Shown piece after piece: positions 61,539 to 64,000 of a stretch of 64,000 bases of DNA (the stretch's first letter is position 1; each line of letters opens with the position of its first letter). Source of the stretch: Paratrimastix pyriformis (taxonomy: Eukaryota > Preaxostyla > Paratrimastigidae); contig JAPMOS010000018.1 in assembly GCA_027972325.1 (NCBI GenBank), positions 434,001 to 498,000 on the forward strand, in the 5' to 3' direction. The notes below the pieces were generated by a model, which ran no database searches, was not told the origin of the DNA, and was given only the letters and a program-made list of their open reading frames with translations. The position numbers and the translations under genes are program-made.

Positions 61539-64000
61539 ATGAGCCGTGTGAACCAGTTCTTTTGCAGGACAACCCGTCGTGGTGCTGTCTTGAAGATTGC
61601 CCGAGAGCATTACCTTCGCGAGGACATTTGCTGCGGTGTTGCCGGCTGCGAGCCATGCTCTGCCCTTGATGCGACCATCGCACCCCGGAAAATTCTGCTG
61701 CCCCCGGAAAGCCAGATTGACTGCCTCACTATCATTGATGCTCCCACTGCGATTCGACAGATCGCCTTTCTGGAGCACCCATCCGTCACAGATATAATCC
61801 TCACCCAAACCCTTATGGATGAGGTGAAGCGGCAAAGCTCCAATCTCTATCAGCGCCTCTACAAGCTGGTGGATTGCCCCGAAAAGCGTTTCTACATTTT
61901 CTTAAATGAACACTGCCAGTCCGCTGCTCCACCGACCACCACCACCACCACAAAGAGCTCATCCCCCCCCCCCCCCCAGGAACGCCTTTGTCGACCGGCT
62001 TCCCGGGGAGTCTTTGAAAGACCGAAACGACCGTGCTGTCTTCGCCGCCATGAAGTGGTACGATGAGCACCTCTCCGAGCAGCCCCGCATCGCGGGCCGG
62101 TGTAAGGGGGCCCTCTTCGGGATTCAGGGGCCGGCGCCCCGCACTGTTGTGCTGCTGACGGACGACGCGGTCACCCGGACCCGGGCCGCTCAGCGGGACC
62201 TGGTCGCCTACTCCGGTCAGCTCCCTGCCCCCCCTGCCCCCGCCCCTGTCCATGCCCCCGCCCGCCCTGCCCCCGCCCTGCCCCCGCCCGTGCTGGGGAT
62301 GCCTGTCGCTCCACTTGGCGCTGGGGGCTCAGCGTGGACCGGCTGGCGGGCGGGCGGGTGGTGGTGGTGGTTGTCTCGGCCTGGGCAGCCATCGCGTACG
62401 CGCAGACGCGGTTCGCCGGGTGCGGGGAGGTGACCGACCTGGTGGTGGGGCCCGAGGAGGAGCCCACCGAGGCCGCGGGCCAGGCGCCCATGCAGCTCGA
62501 GGGCGCCGCCCCCGAGACCACGGCCGTCCTGCCGCCCCACGTGCCCTTCCACTTCGAGAAGGTCCGCCCCCGCCCCTGCCGTCCCCCTCCTCCGCAGCCT
62601 CCCCCTGCTGGATGTCATCCGTCGGCTGCCCCCTCGGTCGGCTCTGGTCCGTCTTGAAACCGATGCGACCCCCACCTGTCCCTCGCCCCCTCCGTCCATC
62701 CGCCCATCGGCCGGGCAGCACCGCAAGCTGGCCGACCTGCAGGTCCTGGTGGGCCAGCGGAAGCTGTACCGGGGGCGGCTGATGATGACCCGGCACAACT
62801 GCTACGAGGCCTACGTCAACGTGCCCACCCTGCGCAAGCCCATCATCATCCACGGGGTGGCCAACCTCAACCGGGCCCTCGACGGCGACACGGTGGCCGT
62901 CCGGCTGCTGCCCACCGCCCAGTGGCGCCGGCCCTCGCCCTGCCTGGCCGAGTACGGATCGGGTCCGGCCCCCCCACACACCCGCTCCCCTGCCCTCCTG
63001 TCCCCGCGTCCCTGCGCCCCCTTCGGCCGCCGTGGATCTCCGCTCACCAGGCGTCCTGCTCCTCTCGCCATGCCCTGACCCCTGACCCCTGCCCCTTGCC
63101 CCCCTGCCCCTTGCCCCTGCCCTGCCCTGCCCTGCCCTGCCCCCTGCCGTGCCGTGCCGACTGGGCGGGGGCAGAGCAACCCGACCCGGACCTGCTCGAG
63201 GCCGACATGGCCGCCCTGACGGCCGCCGCCCAGGCGCCGCTCCCCGAGGAGATCGACGTCATCGCCGACCCGGCCCTGGCCGTGGCCCAGCCCGAGGGAG
63301 CCGAGGGCGAGCGGGCCCTGCCCGCGGCCCGGCTGGCCGAGATGGAGGTCCAGGAGGCCGTCGCCGCCTCGCGGGGCGCCGAGATCGAGGGCACCGCCCA
63401 GGAGCAGCGCAAGCCCCACCCCACGGGCCGCGTGGTGGGCATCATCAGGCGCGACCTCAGGACGTCCGCCACCCCCAGCCCATCCCCCCCGCCCCTCATG
63501 CCCATCCCGCCCCTGGGCACGCCCTCCCCCCCGATCCCCCTCATGCCCATGGGCACGCCCGGGCGTGCCCATCCCCCCCGCCCCTCATGCCCATCCCGCC
63601 CCCGGGCACGCCCTCCCCCCCGATCCCCCTCATTGGTGCTGACGGGTTTTGGGCCCCCGATGCGATCCGATCCGGTCCGGTCCGGTCCGGTCCGCTTGGG
63701 GCGCAGCTTCGCGGGGTCGGTCGAGGTGGACCCCAAGGCGCCCAGCCTGCCCGCGGGCCAGCTGCGGACGATGCTCTTCGTGCCGGTCAACGAGCGCATC
63801 CCCAAGATCGAGATCCGCACCTCGCAGCCCGAGCGCCTCGTCGGCCAGCGGGCCATCGTCGCCATCGACGGCTGGCTCGAGGCCTCCAGGTCCCGCGGCC
63901 CTGCATACCGCATACCCTGCATACCCTGCCTGCCCCCACACCCGCATACGGCGCCCCAGCCCCCTGCACACGCACTATCCCGCCGCAGCCATCCAGGCAC
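61539..64000 (+). CDS. DIS3: DIS3/RRP44 exosome nuclease, cut by window end
   Basis: Exons 61539-61918, 61980-62215, 62389-62561, 62719-62962, 63175-63463, 63707-63889, then 63989 onward. The N-terminus REHYLREDICCG and the C-x-x-C pair match DIS3. The PIN endonuclease part keeps acidic residues in IIDAPTA (usually DTN), LMDEVKRQS, DRNDRA and LLTDDA. The cold-shock domains follow (LYRGRLMMTRHNCYEA, ANLNRALDGDTVAVRLL, TGRVVGIIRRDLR, VNERIPKIEIRT, IVAIDGW). The RNB exonuclease domain lies beyond 64000. DIS3 is the catalytic subunit of the RNA exosome. Donors are GTCCGC, GTCAGC, GTCCGC, GTCCGG, GTCCGC and GTCCCG. It is head to head with the phosphatase. Confidence 0.97.

Overview
The window is nuclear DNA of a eukaryote, almost certainly a free-living, GC-rich, intron-dense protist. 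About 25 genes sit on both strands with very short gaps. Nearly all are split by introns whose joints can be fixed because the reading frame and conserved protein motifs resume exactly across them. I saw no rRNA, tRNA, transposon, retroelement, virus-like element or bacterial operon. The species cannot be named from this sequence. The set of conserved genes (Integrator, SF3b, exosome, SRP, Hippo-type kinase, C9orf72) suits a gene-rich protist. A GC-rich flagellate of the Preaxostyla type is only a guess.

The strongest signal is in the introns. In about 105 introns whose ends I could fix, roughly 95 begin GTC (or GCC), mostly GTCCGC, GTCCGT, GTCTGT or GTCTGC. None begins with the usual GTRAGT. 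Acceptors are ordinary CAG or TAG, with rare AAG or GAG. Two introns are GC-AG and keep the same extended motif (GCCCGC).

Layout: 13-1960 (+) SANT/Myb-like protein; 2285-5526 (-) API5; 5605-6843 (+) secreted Cys-rich protein; 7240-9889 (+) C9orf72 homologue; 10018-10655 (-) small SET protein; 10719-16177 (+) Pro-rich coiled-coil protein with RING-like end; 16468-17323 (-) four-helix membrane protein; 17473-20560 (-) TBCE/TBCEL-like; 20593-22865 (+) SAP-bromodomain protein; 22875-24838 (+) membrane metallophosphoesterase; 25186-28311 (-) DHA2 transporter; 28514-29330 (-) methyltransferase; 29571-37030 (-) INTS3; 37366-39817 (-) MST/Hippo-type kinase; 40319-40842 (+) cytochrome b5-like protein; 40924-41451 (-) small anchored protein; 41893-43743 (-) secreted protein of unknown family; 43876-46757 (+) SF3B2; 46883-47215 (-) SRP9; 47300-48109 (+) FkbM methyltransferase; 48215-52545 (+) F-box/EF1A-type GTPase; 52765-55331 (-) zinc-ribbon protein; 55507-57295 (-) UDP-glucose pyrophosphorylase; 57435-about 57950 (+) Pro-rich protein; 58480-61490 (-) rhodanese/dual-specificity phosphatase; 61539-64000 (+) DIS3, cut by the window edge.

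Many neighbours start head to head with only about 30-140 bp between start codons. The 5' ends of genes are AT-richer and carry tiny introns (about 38-60 nt). Gene bodies are very GC-rich and carry longer introns filled with CA repeats, G or C homopolymers and minisatellites. The genes do not form one pathway. Most are housekeeping functions in transcription, RNA processing, translation, signalling and sugar metabolism.
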